A stretch of DNA of 64,000 bases. It comes from Rhodospirillaceae bacterium (GTDB taxonomy: Bacteria; Pseudomonadota; Alphaproteobacteria; Rhodospirillales; Rhodospirillaceae). Position 1 is the stretch's first letter, and each line of letters starts with the position of its first letter. The position numbers and the translations under genes were made by a program. The notes below the pieces were generated by a model. The model had not been told where the DNA came from and did no database searches. It saw only the letters and a program-made list of their open reading frames with translations. Of this stretch, positions 7,665 through 15,739 are shown one piece after another. The stretch is from contig CANJRD010000003.1 of assembly GCA_947476695.1 (NCBI GenBank), positions 62,001 through 126,000 on the forward strand, read 5' to 3'.

Positions 7665-9241
7665 TGCCCGCCGCCGCCGCCCGGCTTCGGGCGTCGCGCG
7701 AACCAAATGACGCCCATCAGCGCCACGAAGATGATCCCCGAGAGCAGGAAGATGTCGTTGGCCGCCAGGACATAGGCCTGGATCGAAAGCTGGCGGTCGA
7801 TCATGGCGTAAGCCGCCTCGCCGCTCACACCAGCCTGCTGCAAGGCCGACAGGCCATCATTCAGCCGATCACCCGACAGCGGCAAGGCTTCGACCATCTG
7901 CGTCCGATGCAAGGCCGCGCGGTGATCCCAGAACGTGACGCCCAGAGAGGCGCCGAAACTGCCCATCATCATGCGGCCGAAGTTCTGAAAGCCGGACGCG
8001 CTGGCCATCCGCTCCGGCGGGATCGCGCCGGTGGAGATGTTCACTAGCGGCGCGAAGAACGTGGCGATGCCCACGCCTTGCAGGAATTGCGGCAGGGTCA
8101 GCATCCACATTGTCGATGTGGTGGTGTAGCCGGTGCGCCAGAAGCTGCAGATCGCGAAGATCAGGAAGCCGCAGCTGGCGAGCAGGCGTGAATCCACCTT
8201 GCCCATCAACCGCCCGACGATCGGCGAGAACAGGACCGCGCCGACGCCCAGAGGTGCGGTGATCCGGCCCGACCAGGTCGCGGTGTAGCCGTACTGGGTC
8301 TGGAAGATCAGCGGCAGGAGGACGACGTTGGTGAAGAACAGACAGTACCCCAGACACAGTGCGATCATGCCGACGCGGAAATTGCGGAAGCGGAACAGCT
8401 GGATATCGACGATGGGATTCTTCTCGGTGATCTCCCAGGTCAGGAAACAGACAAAGCCGATCAGCGCGACCAGGCCGAGGCCGATGATGGTGTTGCTCTC
8501 GAACCAATCGAGCTCGTTGCCCTTGTCGAGCATGACCTGAAGCGACCCGACCCAGAGAACAAGCAACAAGATCCCCGGCAGATCGACCGGCAGTTTCGCC
8601 GCGGGGTTGTCGCGCGGACCCAGCAAGCGCCAGACCGCGATGCTGCAGAGAATGCCGGCCGGGATGTTGATGTAGAAAATCCACGACCAGTGATAGTTGT
8701 CCGTGATCCAGCCACCCAGCAGCGGCCCAACGACCGGCCCGACGGTCACCGTCATGCTCCAGGCGGCAAGCGCCATGTTGCGCTTTGCCGGTGGCGAGTT
8801 GTTCAGCATCAGGGCCTGGGACAGCGGGATCATGAGCCCCGCGAACAGCCCCTGAATCACGCGCCCGGTGATGAGCATGGCGAGGCTGCCGGACATGCCG
8901 CAAACCCAGGACGCGATGGTGAAGCCGATCACCGCGCCCGTGAACACTTTCACCGCGCCGAAACGACGGCCAAGCCAGCCGGCCAAGGGCACGGCGATGG
9001 CATTCGCGACGGCATAGGACGTGATCGCCCAGGTGGTCTCGTTGACCGAGACGCCGAGCGAGCCGGCGATATTGTTCAGCGAGACGTTGGCGATGGAGAT
9101 GTCGAGCACCTCCATGAAGTTCGTCAGCGACAGCGTGATGATCATCAGCACCCAGACCGAGCCCGTGAAGGGCTCGTGCGCCGCGGCGGGAGCCGCCGGC
9201 GGTCCGCCGCCGCCGGTCCGCGGGAGGGTTGCTTCCGCCAT
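7661..9241 (-). CDS. emrB: Drug efflux MFS permease, DHA2/EmrB type
   Basis: 526-residue inner-membrane proton-driven exporter with about 14 hydrophobic segments, as usual for DHA2. The recognisable parts are the N-terminal LTNFMEVLDISIANVSL membrane segment, the motif A region GRRFGAVK, and the motif C-like segment with GPLLGGWITDNYHW. It is last in the operon marR - outer-membrane factor - emrA - emrB, nine bases after emrA. With EmrA and the NodT-type channel it should form a tripartite pump that exports hydrophobic compounds across both membranes. The substrate cannot be read from sequence. Confidence 0.92.
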   Translation of the reverse strand: MAEATLPRTGGGGPPAAPAAAHEPFTGSVWVLMIITLSLTNFMEVLDISIANVSLNNIAGSLGVSVNETTWAITSYAVANAIAVPLAGWLGRRFGAVKVFTGAVIGFTIASWVCGMSGSLAMLITGRVIQGLFAGLMIPLSQALMLNNSPPAKRNMALAAWSMTVTVGPVVGPLLGGWITDNYHWSWIFYINIPAGILCSIAVWRLLGPRDNPAAKLPVDLPGILLLVLWVGSLQVMLDKGNELDWFESNTIIGLGLVALIGFVCFLTWEITEKNPIVDIQLFRFRNFRVGMIALCLGYCLFFTNVVLLPLIFQTQYGYTATWSGRITAPLGVGAVLFSPIVGRLMGKVDSRLLASCGFLIFAICSFWRTGYTTTSTMWMLTLPQFLQGVGIATFFAPLVNISTGAIPPERMASASGFQNFGRMMMGSFGASLGVTFWDHRAALHRTQMVEALPLSGDRLNDGLSALQQAGVSGEAAYAMIDRQLSIQAYVLAANDIFLLSGIIFVALMGVIWFARRPKPGGGGGH

Positions 9242-9250
9242 CGTCGGTTC

Positions 9251-10423
9251 CTAGTGCGCCGGCGCGCCGGTATGGGCGGCGATGATCGCCGCGATGCGCG
9301 CATTGGCCTTGTCGCCGAATTCCTCGAAAACCTTGGTTTCGGTGACGGTGCCGGGCGTCGGCGCGATGCGATTGCCGCCCTGCTCCTTGGTATCGACTTT
9401 CACATGCATCGACAGGCCGACGGCGAGCGGATGATCGGTGAGTTCCTTCGCATCGAGCGCGATACGCACGGGAACGCGCTGCACCACCTTCACCCAGTTA
9501 CCCGTGGCGTTCTGGGCCGGCAGCAACGCAAAGGCGCTGCCCGTTCCCGCGCCGAAGCCGATGACTTTGCCGCGGAAGGCAACCTTGTCGCCGTAGAGGT
9601 CCGCCTCGACTTCCGCAGGCTGACCGATACGCATGTCGGCCAGTTGGCTTTCCTTGAAGTTCGCGTCGACCCACACCTGGTCGAGCGTGACGATCGACAT
9701 CATCGGCGCGCCGGGATTGACGCGGCTTCCGACTTGCACGGAACGGCGCGCGACGGTGCCGGCGACCGGCGCCGGAATGGTGGTGCGGGCAAGCGCGAGA
9801 TAAGCGTCGCGCACCTTGGCGGCGGCGTTCTCGACGTCGGGATGATGGGCGATATCGATGCCCTCGACCATCGCGGCGGCGGCCGCGGTTTGCTGTTCGG
9901 CCGCGGTCGACGCCGCTTCGGCGCTGCGCAGGCTTTCCGTGGCGTGACGGAGTTCCTCCTCCGAGATCGCGCCGCTTTGGGCGAGACGGCGACGGCGCGC
10001 CAGATCGTCGCGGGCTTTGGCGACGTCGGCCCGGCGCGATGCCTCGCTCGCCTTGTACTGCGACACCGTGGCGAGCTGTGTACGGACCTGACGGACGGTG
10101 CGCGCGAGCGCGCTTTCCGCCTGCTCCAGCCCAACTTGAGCATCCGCCGGATCGAGGCGCACGAGCACCTGTCCCGCCGTGACCGTATTGGTGTCGTCGG
10201 CACCGACGGCGATGACCGTGCCGGCCACTTGCGCCGTCACCGCGACCAGATGGCCGCCGACGTAAGCGTCATCCGTGCTTTCCGTGTTCCGGAGGAACAT
10301 GAACCAGTAAACACCCCAGGCCACCGCGCCGACCACGATGATCAAGGCGATGATGCTGAACGCGCGTCCGCGCGCGCTGCTCTCAGGCTGGGACGTGAGG
10401 GGACGGGCTGAAGCTTCGGTCAT
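9251..10423 (-). CDS. emrA: Membrane fusion protein, EmrA/HlyD type
   Basis: 390-residue periplasmic adaptor bridging the EmrB permease and the outer-membrane channel. One membrane anchor lies at about residues 21-43. It is followed by the barrel/lipoyl half motif TESTDDAYVGGHLVAVTAQVAGTV, a long alpha-helical hairpin (about 105-190) rich in Ala, Glu and Arg, and the second lipoyl half with TTIPAPVAGTVARRSVQVG. The start overlaps the upstream channel gene by four bases (ATGA), so the two are translationally coupled. Confidence 0.92.
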   Translation of the reverse strand: MTEASARPLTSQPESSARGRAFSIIALIIVVGAVAWGVYWFMFLRNTESTDDAYVGGHLVAVTAQVAGTVIAVGADDTNTVTAGQVLVRLDPADAQVGLEQAESALARTVRQVRTQLATVSQYKASEASRRADVAKARDDLARRRRLAQSGAISEEELRHATESLRSAEAASTAAEQQTAAAAAMVEGIDIAHHPDVENAAAKVRDAYLALARTTIPAPVAGTVARRSVQVGSRVNPGAPMMSIVTLDQVWVDANFKESQLADMRIGQPAEVEADLYGDKVAFRGKVIGFGAGTGSAFALLPAQNATGNWVKVVQRVPVRIALDAKELTDHPLAVGLSMHVKVDTKEQGGNRIAPTPGTVTETKVFEEFGDKANARIAAIIAAHTGAPAH

Positions 10424-11928
10424 GGCTGGACACCGCGAAAGGAGACACGGGTCGCGGCGGGCGGCATGAGCGCCGCGAGGCGCGTTCCGTCGGAGAGGGT
10501 TTCAAATCCGCCGCCGAGGCTGCGCACCACGGCAACGGCAAGATCGAGATCGCGGGCCCGCAGATCGGCGGCGAGGCTTTTCTGAGCGAGAAGCTGCGTT
10601 TCCGCCGTGAGAACCTGGATGTAAGTGCCCAGACCTTCCTTGTAGCGGAGCACCGTGAGGTCATAGGCCTGCTGCAACACGGTCACAGCGGCGACCTGTT
10701 CCGTGCTTTGCGCGGCGACGGATTTCAGCGAAGCAAGTTCATCGGCGATTTCCTGCAGACCGGTGATCATCGCCTGGCGATAATTCGCGATGGCGGCATC
10801 TGTATCGGCGCTGCGCGCCTTCAAGTCCGCGCGCAGGCGGCCACTGCCGAAGAACGGCAGGGTGAAGGCCGGGCCGATCCCGGCGGTAAAACTGTCGCCA
10901 CCGATGAAATTCGTGAAGCCGAGACTCTGCAGGCCGGCGAACAGGTTGAGATCGATATTCGGATAGAAGGCCGCCTCACCCGCCGCCACGTCGCGTAACG
11001 CTGCCTCGACGCGCAGGCGCTGGGCGATCACGTCCGGCCGGCGGCCGAGCAACTCGGCCGGAATGGCGGACGGGAGAATGCCGCGTGATGAGATCGTCAT
11101 GCTGCGCGGACGCGGGATCGTGGCGCCTGCATCGGGTCCACGCCCGGACAACGCGGCGAGTTGATTGCGCGTGAGCGTCAGCGTCTCCTGCCAGACCGCG
11201 ATCTGCTCGCGCGCCGCCGGGATGGTGGCTTCGACCTGCTTGAGGTCGACCTGGGAGTCGAGACCCGCCGACACGCGATCGCGCGCGAGCTGAAGCACCT
11301 TCTGGCGGGCATCCAAGGTCTGCTGCGCCAGATCGAGCTGATCCGATGCTCGTGCCAGCGCGATATAGCCGCGTGTCAGCGAGGTCGTGAGCGTCAGCTC
11401 GGCTGAAAGCGTGTCAACGGCCGCCGCGCGCGCCTGGCCGACAGCGGCTTCATAGGCCGCGCGATTCTTTCCGCGGAAGTCAGTGTCGAAGGTGCCGGTG
11501 ATCTGGCCCTGGTTCTGCCACCACCAGCTGCCGCCGAAAGGCGGCGGAATGTAGAAATTCTCGGAGAAGCGCTGATAGGTCGAATCGCCTTTCAGAGAGA
11601 ACAATGGCACCAGCGGGATATGCGCGGTGGTCGCCAAGGCTTCTGCCCTGCGCAGCCGCGCCGCGGCAAGGTCCAGCGTCGGATTGTCCTTCAGCGCGTC
11701 GGCGATCAGCGTATCGAGCGCCGGATCGTTGAACTGATGCCACCATTGGCGCGCGGGCCAAGCGCTGGCGTCGACCTGCGCCGCCGACAGTGTTTGTGTC
11801 GCCGCGAGATCGCCCGCGTCGCGCAACTTGCCTTTCGGCATCACAAGCGTCTTGTCGCCAAAGCTGGCGCATCCGGCCAACAAAGCCGTCGCAACGACGG
11901 CTGTCACAAGGTAACGCATCTTCATCAT
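10420..11928 (-). CDS. Outer-membrane efflux lipoprotein, NodT/OprM type
   Basis: 502-residue TolC-family channel. It has a lipoprotein signal peptide whose lipobox LLAGC puts the lipidated cysteine at residue 20 (counted from the ATG at 11928). Two outer-membrane-efflux repeats follow, each with long coiled helices, including WWHQFNDPALDTLIADAL near the start and RPDVIAQRLRVEAAL in the second half. The start at 11928 is fixed by its ATGA overlap with the marR stop. It is the exit duct of the EmrAB pump encoded directly downstream. Confidence 0.9.
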   Translation of the reverse strand: MMKMRYLVTAVVATALLAGCASFGDKTLVMPKGKLRDAGDLAATQTLSAAQVDASAWPARQWWHQFNDPALDTLIADALKDNPTLDLAAARLRRAEALATTAHIPLVPLFSLKGDSTYQRFSENFYIPPPFGGSWWWQNQGQITGTFDTDFRGKNRAAYEAAVGQARAAAVDTLSAELTLTTSLTRGYIALARASDQLDLAQQTLDARQKVLQLARDRVSAGLDSQVDLKQVEATIPAAREQIAVWQETLTLTRNQLAALSGRGPDAGATIPRPRSMTISSRGILPSAIPAELLGRRPDVIAQRLRVEAALRDVAAGEAAFYPNIDLNLFAGLQSLGFTNFIGGDSFTAGIGPAFTLPFFGSGRLRADLKARSADTDAAIANYRQAMITGLQEIADELASLKSVAAQSTEQVAAVTVLQQAYDLTVLRYKEGLGTYIQVLTAETQLLAQKSLAADLRARDLDLAVAVVRSLGGGFETLSDGTRLAALMPPAATRVSFRGVQP

Positions 11929-12455
11929 CCCTCGCCGCGCCCTTGCGCCGCACGCGCGCGCGCGTTCGTCAGAAGACGGCCCAACAGCGCTTCCATCAAC
12001 CGCACTTCCGCGATGGTGAAATCTTCCAGAACGGCGTTGAGTTCGCCGACAATCGCTTTCAGCAACTTGGGGTAAATCGCACGCCCGGTCGGCGTCAGTT
12101 CGAGGCGCACGGAGCGGCGATCTTCCGGCCGCCGCACACGACGGATAAAGCCGCTTTTCTCCAGCCGATCCAACATGCGCGTCATGGCGCCGGTGTCGTA
12201 ACCGATCTCCGCGCAGAGCGTCGCCGGCGTAAGCTCTTCGCCGTGGTACAGCGTCTTGAGCACGATCCATTGCGATAGCGTGATGTTGTGCGCCGCCAGG
12301 GCGCGGTCGCCGCCTTCCCAGATGAACGTCTTGCAGCGCGTGATGAGCGCGCCGATGCCGTCATGCCCGACATACGTTTCGGGCGTATAGGGCTTCGCGC
12401 GCGACGCTTTTTTGGCGGGGGATTTTCGGGCGGATTTTTGAGCGGCGGGGGCCAT
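11925..12455 (-). CDS. MarR-family transcriptional regulator of the efflux operon
   Basis: 176-residue winged-helix repressor. A lysine/alanine-rich N-terminal tail (about 1-22) precedes the MarR fold. The recognition region is LCAEIGYDTGAMTRMLDRLEKSG and the wing is RRPEDRRSVRLELTPTGRAI. It is first in the operon that continues into the channel, EmrA and EmrB genes. A perfect palindrome TGCCTAGGCA between the -35 and -10 elements of its own promoter suggests autorepression relieved by a pump substrate, as known for EmrR/MarR. The predicted transcription start falls at or within a base or two of the ATG, so the message may be leaderless. Confidence 0.9.
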   Translation of the reverse strand: MAPAAQKSARKSPAKKASRAKPYTPETYVGHDGIGALITRCKTFIWEGGDRALAAHNITLSQWIVLKTLYHGEELTPATLCAEIGYDTGAMTRMLDRLEKSGFIRRVRRPEDRRSVRLELTPTGRAIYPKLLKAIVGELNAVLEDFTIAEVRLMEALLGRLLTNARARAAQGRGEG

Positions 12456-12461
12456 GGCCGC

Positions 12462-12490
12462 GTTATGTCTGCCTAGGCAACTATTGTCAA
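12462..12490 (-). promoter_or_regulatory. Promoter of the marR-efflux operon
   Basis: On the minus strand, TTGACA (12490-12485) is followed after exactly 17 bases by CATAAC (12467-12462). The spacer holds the palindrome at 12470-12479. A start about 7 bases after the -10 element would coincide with the marR ATG at 12455. Confidence 0.65.
12470..12479. promoter_or_regulatory. Palindromic operator TGCCTAGGCA, probable MarR site
   Basis: Perfect 10-base palindrome inside the promoter spacer, with flanks that extend the symmetry imperfectly (ATAGT on one side, AGACAT on the other). The position would let a bound MarR dimer exclude RNA polymerase. The link to this MarR is inferred from adjacency. 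Confidence 0.65.
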
Positions 12491-12514
12491 GGCAGCGAAA
12501 GTTATCGCAACAAG

Positions 12515-12549
12515 CCTCGCCGGTATCGGTTTCACGAACACCGGCGAGG
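12515..12549. terminator. Hairpin terminator after the azoreductase stub
   Basis: Perfect 10-base arms CCTCGCCGGT (12515-12524) and ACCGGCGAGG (12540-12549) around a 15-base loop. A five-T run follows on the plus strand (12551-12555). On the minus strand, where the stub gene ends at 12566, no strong U-run follows, so it may act weakly there or block transcription from the other side. Confidence 0.6.
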
Positions 12550-12565
12550 ATTTTTGTCGGAAGAC

Positions 12566-12832
12566 TTAGGCGGCGCGACGGGCCGATGAAAGCTCGGCGA
12601 TCAGGATATCGGCGAAGTCGACACGGGCACGCTGGTCTTCGGTGCGATCAGCAGCCGGGGTCATCAGAGCAGCCAGGGTTGCCGGCTCAAGATGCGGCAT
12701 CGCTTCGGTCTGAAGGTCGCGATGAACGCGCGGCGCGCCTGGGAAGGTCGCGGCGATGAATTCTTCAGCCAGTTCGCGGGACTTGGACGCCGCGCCGCTC
12801 AGGCTTGAAGTAACGAACAGAAGCGAGGTCAT
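12566..12832 (-). pseudogene. N-terminal stub of an FMN-dependent NADH-azoreductase (AzoR family)
   Basis: 88 residues matching only the first part of AzoR-type flavodoxin-fold azoreductases. It has a beta strand plus phosphate-binding turn (LLFVTSSLSGAASKSRELAEEF), the D-L-T-like segment RDLQTEAMPHL, and the helix RVDFADILIAEL. It then ends after SSARRAA. Family members are about 200 residues and continue with the PMYNF flavin loop and the catalytic half, all absent here. The ATG at 12832 has a GGAG six bases upstream. The stub keeps a clean reading frame and a downstream hairpin, so it may still be expressed. The divergent LysR gene is the usual partner of such oxidoreductases. I recognise the family by motif memory, not by a search. 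Confidence 0.65.
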
Positions 12833-12920
12833 GGGGCTCTCCATCGGATTGCGGTGTGTCTATGCACGCAAAAATGGCGCTTCCCCAACCATTCGATAAG
12901 CCGATATCGTCTGCATATAC

Positions 12921-12931
12921 TATTCGGAATA
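12921..12931. promoter_or_regulatory. Possible LysR site TATTCGGAATA
   Basis: An 11-base near-palindrome in the 107-base divergent interval between the azoreductase stub and lysR, 9 bases before the LysR start codon chosen here. The placement fits LysR autoregulation, but the motif is too short to be firm. Confidence 0.35.
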
Positions 12932-12939
12932 ACCGACGA

Positions 12940-13854
12940 ATGCGAAAACTCGGCCTTACAGAGATGAACGCCTTTGTCGCTGTGGCGCAGCACTTGAGCT
13001 TCGCCAAGGCGGCCGGACACTTGGGCATCTCCCGCCCGTCTTTGAGTGAGACGATCCGGGGACTGGAAGACCGCCTCGGCGTGCGCCTGCTCAATCGTAC
13101 GACCCGCAGTGTCTCCCTCACCCAGGCCGGCGACAGACTCCTGCGACGGCTGCAACCGATCCTCGACGACATCTCGGGCGCACTGGACTCAATCAATTCA
13201 TTCCGGGACAAGCCCGCTGGATTGCTGCGCCTGACAGTCGCGCCGCCGGCGGTGAAAATGGTGATCGAGCCGGTGATGGGACCGTTCCTGGCCGCGTACC
13301 CGGACATTCAGCTCGAGATTTCCTCCGATGGGGCGATTGTCGACATCGTGCGGCAGAACTTCAATGCCGGCATCCGCATCGGCACAAAGATCGACCGCGA
13401 CATGATCGCCATTCCGCTCAGCCAGGCGGCCGTGCCGGTCTTGGTCGCCTCGCCCGCGTATCTCAAGCGCCGCGGCACGCCGCAGCGCATAGAAGACCTG
13501 ACGGCGCATAATTGCATTCGCATCCGCCTTCCCAGCGGCGCCTTCATTCCGTGGCATTTCCTGCGTGACGGAAAGGCCGTTGAGGTCGCCGTTGAAGGGG
13601 CCTTCGTGGGCAATACGTCGGAGCTTCAGCTGACGGCTGCGCTTGAAGGTATCGGACTTGCGCAAGTCCTTGAGGATGAAGCCACCGAGTTGATCGCGCG
13701 GAAGAAGCTGGTCCGGGTGATGCAGCCCCTGGAACGGGCCGGCGCGGAGTTCTCGCTCTATTATCCCAGCCGGCGACAGGTGCCGCTGGTGTTGCAGTCC
13801 TTCATCGACTTCCTGCGGAAAGAACGCCTGCTGGTCGGCGCGCGACGCGCCTAA
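12940..13854 (+). CDS. LysR-family transcriptional regulator
   Basis: 304-residue regulator with the N-terminal helix-turn-helix (about residues 8-66: FAKAAGHLGISRPSLSETI, then EDRLGVRLLNRTTRSVSLT) and a periplasmic-binding-like effector domain (about 92-300). I took the ATG at 12940 because the LysR fold begins MRKLGLTEMNAFV. An upstream in-frame ATG at 12856 would add 28 unconserved residues and cover the divergent promoter. It probably regulated the divergent azoreductase, of which only a stub remains, so its present targets are unclear. It ends four bases into the convergent phosphotransferase pseudogene. Confidence 0.9.
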   Translation: MRKLGLTEMNAFVAVAQHLSFAKAAGHLGISRPSLSETIRGLEDRLGVRLLNRTTRSVSLTQAGDRLLRRLQPILDDISGALDSINSFRDKPAGLLRLTVAPPAVKMVIEPVMGPFLAAYPDIQLEISSDGAIVDIVRQNFNAGIRIGTKIDRDMIAIPLSQAAVPVLVASPAYLKRRGTPQRIEDLTAHNCIRIRLPSGAFIPWHFLRDGKAVEVAVEGAFVGNTSELQLTAALEGIGLAQVLEDEATELIARKKLVRVMQPLERAGAEFSLYYPSRRQVPLVLQSFIDFLRKERLLVGARRA

Positions 13855-14746
13855 GCGCGTGCGAAGGCCGCTTCCGCGACCGCGCGGGCGGCTTTAGCGG
13901 TGGGCGAGACAACGGCGGCGTATTGATGCGCATCCGACGACACCGCGATCCCCTTGCGGGCGCGGTCGGCGATTCCGGCATACACGGAGGCGTAGCGGAA
14001 AAGATCGAAGGCCGTCATGTAGGCGTGATGGGGGAAGTTCGGTTGGCCGCGGGCTGCGCAATATGCCGCGTTCAATTCCTCAACGCTGGGAATTCCCGCT
14101 GCTTTTGTATCGAATCCCCGGAATGTGCCTTGCGGGTTCCCGACCGGCAACACGTAGGGCAGCGTGATCAGCGCGGCATCGGCGAAGACATCGCTTCAAC
14201 CAGCCAAGCCATGTCGGCATCGCCATCCGGGCAGTAGGCCTGGAAATTGCGCGCGTGGAGCTTGATCTGACGGGCGATGAACTGATCGGGCTTGCCGAAG
14301 TCCAACAGGCCGATCGCGGCCGGGTCAACCGCGTGCAATTCGGCGAACGCCTCTGCCATGCTCAGGTACGCCGCGCGGCGTGCGTCGGGCGTAAAGCCCG
14401 GTAGTCGGCAATCGTCGACGATACGGCCGTCGATGAATTCCATCAGATAGAACTCAGCGCCGACGATCCCGTGATCGCTGCAGTAGGCATGGACGCGCGG
14501 GACGCGGACTTTCGTGCTTTGCAGCGCGGTCAGCACCCGGTGCTCGCGTTTGATGTCGTGCGCCCAGGCCTCAGCCTGTAAAGGCCGCATGCGCAGGACG
14601 AGCGGGCCATTCGCGGTATCGAGACGGAATGTCGGATTGGATTGGCCGCCCTTGAGGATCGATGCCTCATGGAGATCGGCGAAAGCCGGGGCGACAGCCT
14701 GAAGCCATTCGCGCAGACGTCCGAGTTGGGCTGCGTCGAAGGCCAT
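13851..14746 (-). pseudogene. Aminoglycoside-phosphotransferase-family gene with internal deletion
   Basis: Two pieces of one APH-family (ACAD10/fructosamine-kinase-like) kinase in different frames. The first (14168-14746, 192 codons) has ILKGGQSNPTFRLDT, the ATP-lobe lysine region, and YLMEFIDGRIVDD, and ends shortly after DADMAWLVEAM. The second resumes near 14190 in another frame as DVFADAALITLPYVLP and runs to the stop at 13851 (PSVEELNAAYCAARG, AFDLFRYASVYAGIADRARKG). The part expected between them, with the catalytic HGD-x-x-x-x-N loop and the metal-binding LDWE, is missing. An internal, frame-changing deletion of roughly 50 codons explains this. The gene cannot make an active kinase. 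Extents and family were judged by eye. Confidence 0.75.
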
Positions 14747-14761
14747 GGTGCGGATATCCGC

Positions 14762-15676
14762 TTAGGCGTTCTGCGCTTCGCGTGCGGCCTTGAGCCGAGC
14801 GAAGTCGGCATCGGCATGATACGACGAGCGCGTCAGCGGCGTCGCCGACACCATCAGGAAGCCCTTCGCCCGCGCGATCCGCTCATACTCCGCGAATTCT
14901 TCGGGTGTAACGAAGCGTTCGACCTTCGCATGGCGCGGCGTCGGCTGGAGATACTGGCCGATGGTGATGAAGTCGACATTGGCGGCGCGCATGTCGTCCA
15001 TGACCTGCAGCACCTCTTCCCGGTCCTCGCCCAAGCCGACCATCAGCCCGGATTTGGTGAACAGGTTCGGTTCAACTTCCTTCACACGCTCGAGCAAGCG
15101 CAGCGACGTGTAGTAACGCGCGCTGGCGCGGATCTTGCGGTACAGGCGCGGCACCGTCTCAAGATTGTGGTTGTAGACATCCGGCCGCGCGGCGGCGACC
15201 AAATCGACCATGCCGATCTTCTTGCGGAAGTCCGGCGTCAGCACTTCGATGGTGGTGCTTGGCGTCGCCGCCCGCACGGCCTGGATCACCTGCACCCAAT
15301 GCGCCGCACCGCCGTCTTCCATGTCGTCACGGTCGACCGACGTCAGCACGACATGCTTCAAGCCCAGCGAGCGCACGGCTTCCGCGACGTGGCCCGGTTC
15401 TTCCGCATCGATGGGGTTCGGCTTCCCGGTCTTCACATTGCAGAAGGCGCAAGCACGCGTGCAGATGTCGCCGAGGATCATCATGGTCGCATGCTTCTGC
15501 GACCAGCATTCGCCGATGTTCGGGCAGGCCGCTTCTTCGCAAACCGTGTGCAACTTCAGATCGCGCATCAGCTTGCGCGTCTGCTGATACTCCATCGACG
15601 TCGGCGCTTTCACCCGAAGCCAAGCCGGCTTGGGCGCCCGCGGCGCGTTCTCGACGATCGGTTTGACGTTGCTCAT
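14762..15676 (-). CDS. lipA: Lipoyl synthase
   Basis: Radical-SAM enzyme that inserts two sulfurs into protein-bound octanoyl groups, completing lipoate on E2 and other lipoyl domains. 304 residues, the normal length. The auxiliary cluster ligands are C46, C51 and C57 ([12 protein letters not shown]), and the radical-SAM cluster is C72-x3-C76-x2-C79 (CTRACAFC). The conserved C-terminal RSSYHAD serine motif is present. It lies just downstream of the pyruvate dehydrogenase genes, whose lipoyl domains it modifies, and is probably co-transcribed with lpdA (63 bases apart). Confidence 0.97.
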   Translation of the reverse strand: MSNVKPIVENAPRAPKPAWLRVKAPTSMEYQQTRKLMRDLKLHTVCEEAACPNIGECWSQKHATMMILGDICTRACAFCNVKTGKPNPIDAEEPGHVAEAVRSLGLKHVVLTSVDRDDMEDGGAAHWVQVIQAVRAATPSTTIEVLTPDFRKKIGMVDLVAAARPDVYNHNLETVPRLYRKIRASARYYTSLRLLERVKEVEPNLFTKSGLMVGLGEDREEVLQVMDDMRAANVDFITIGQYLQPTPRHAKVERFVTPEEFAEYERIARAKGFLMVSATPLTRSSYHADADFARLKAAREAQNA

Positions 15677-15739
15677 GGCCCTAGATGGCCCTCGCCCTCA
15701 GATGTTTGCAAGCAGCAGCCTTGCAGGTCAGACCCGCAT

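Noticed and set aside
8690-10411. Long open frame of 573 codons on the plus strand opposite emrB/emrA
   Set aside because: Arg/His/Gly-rich antisense shadow of two well-conserved genes; third-position GC makes the opposite frame open. No recognisable domain.
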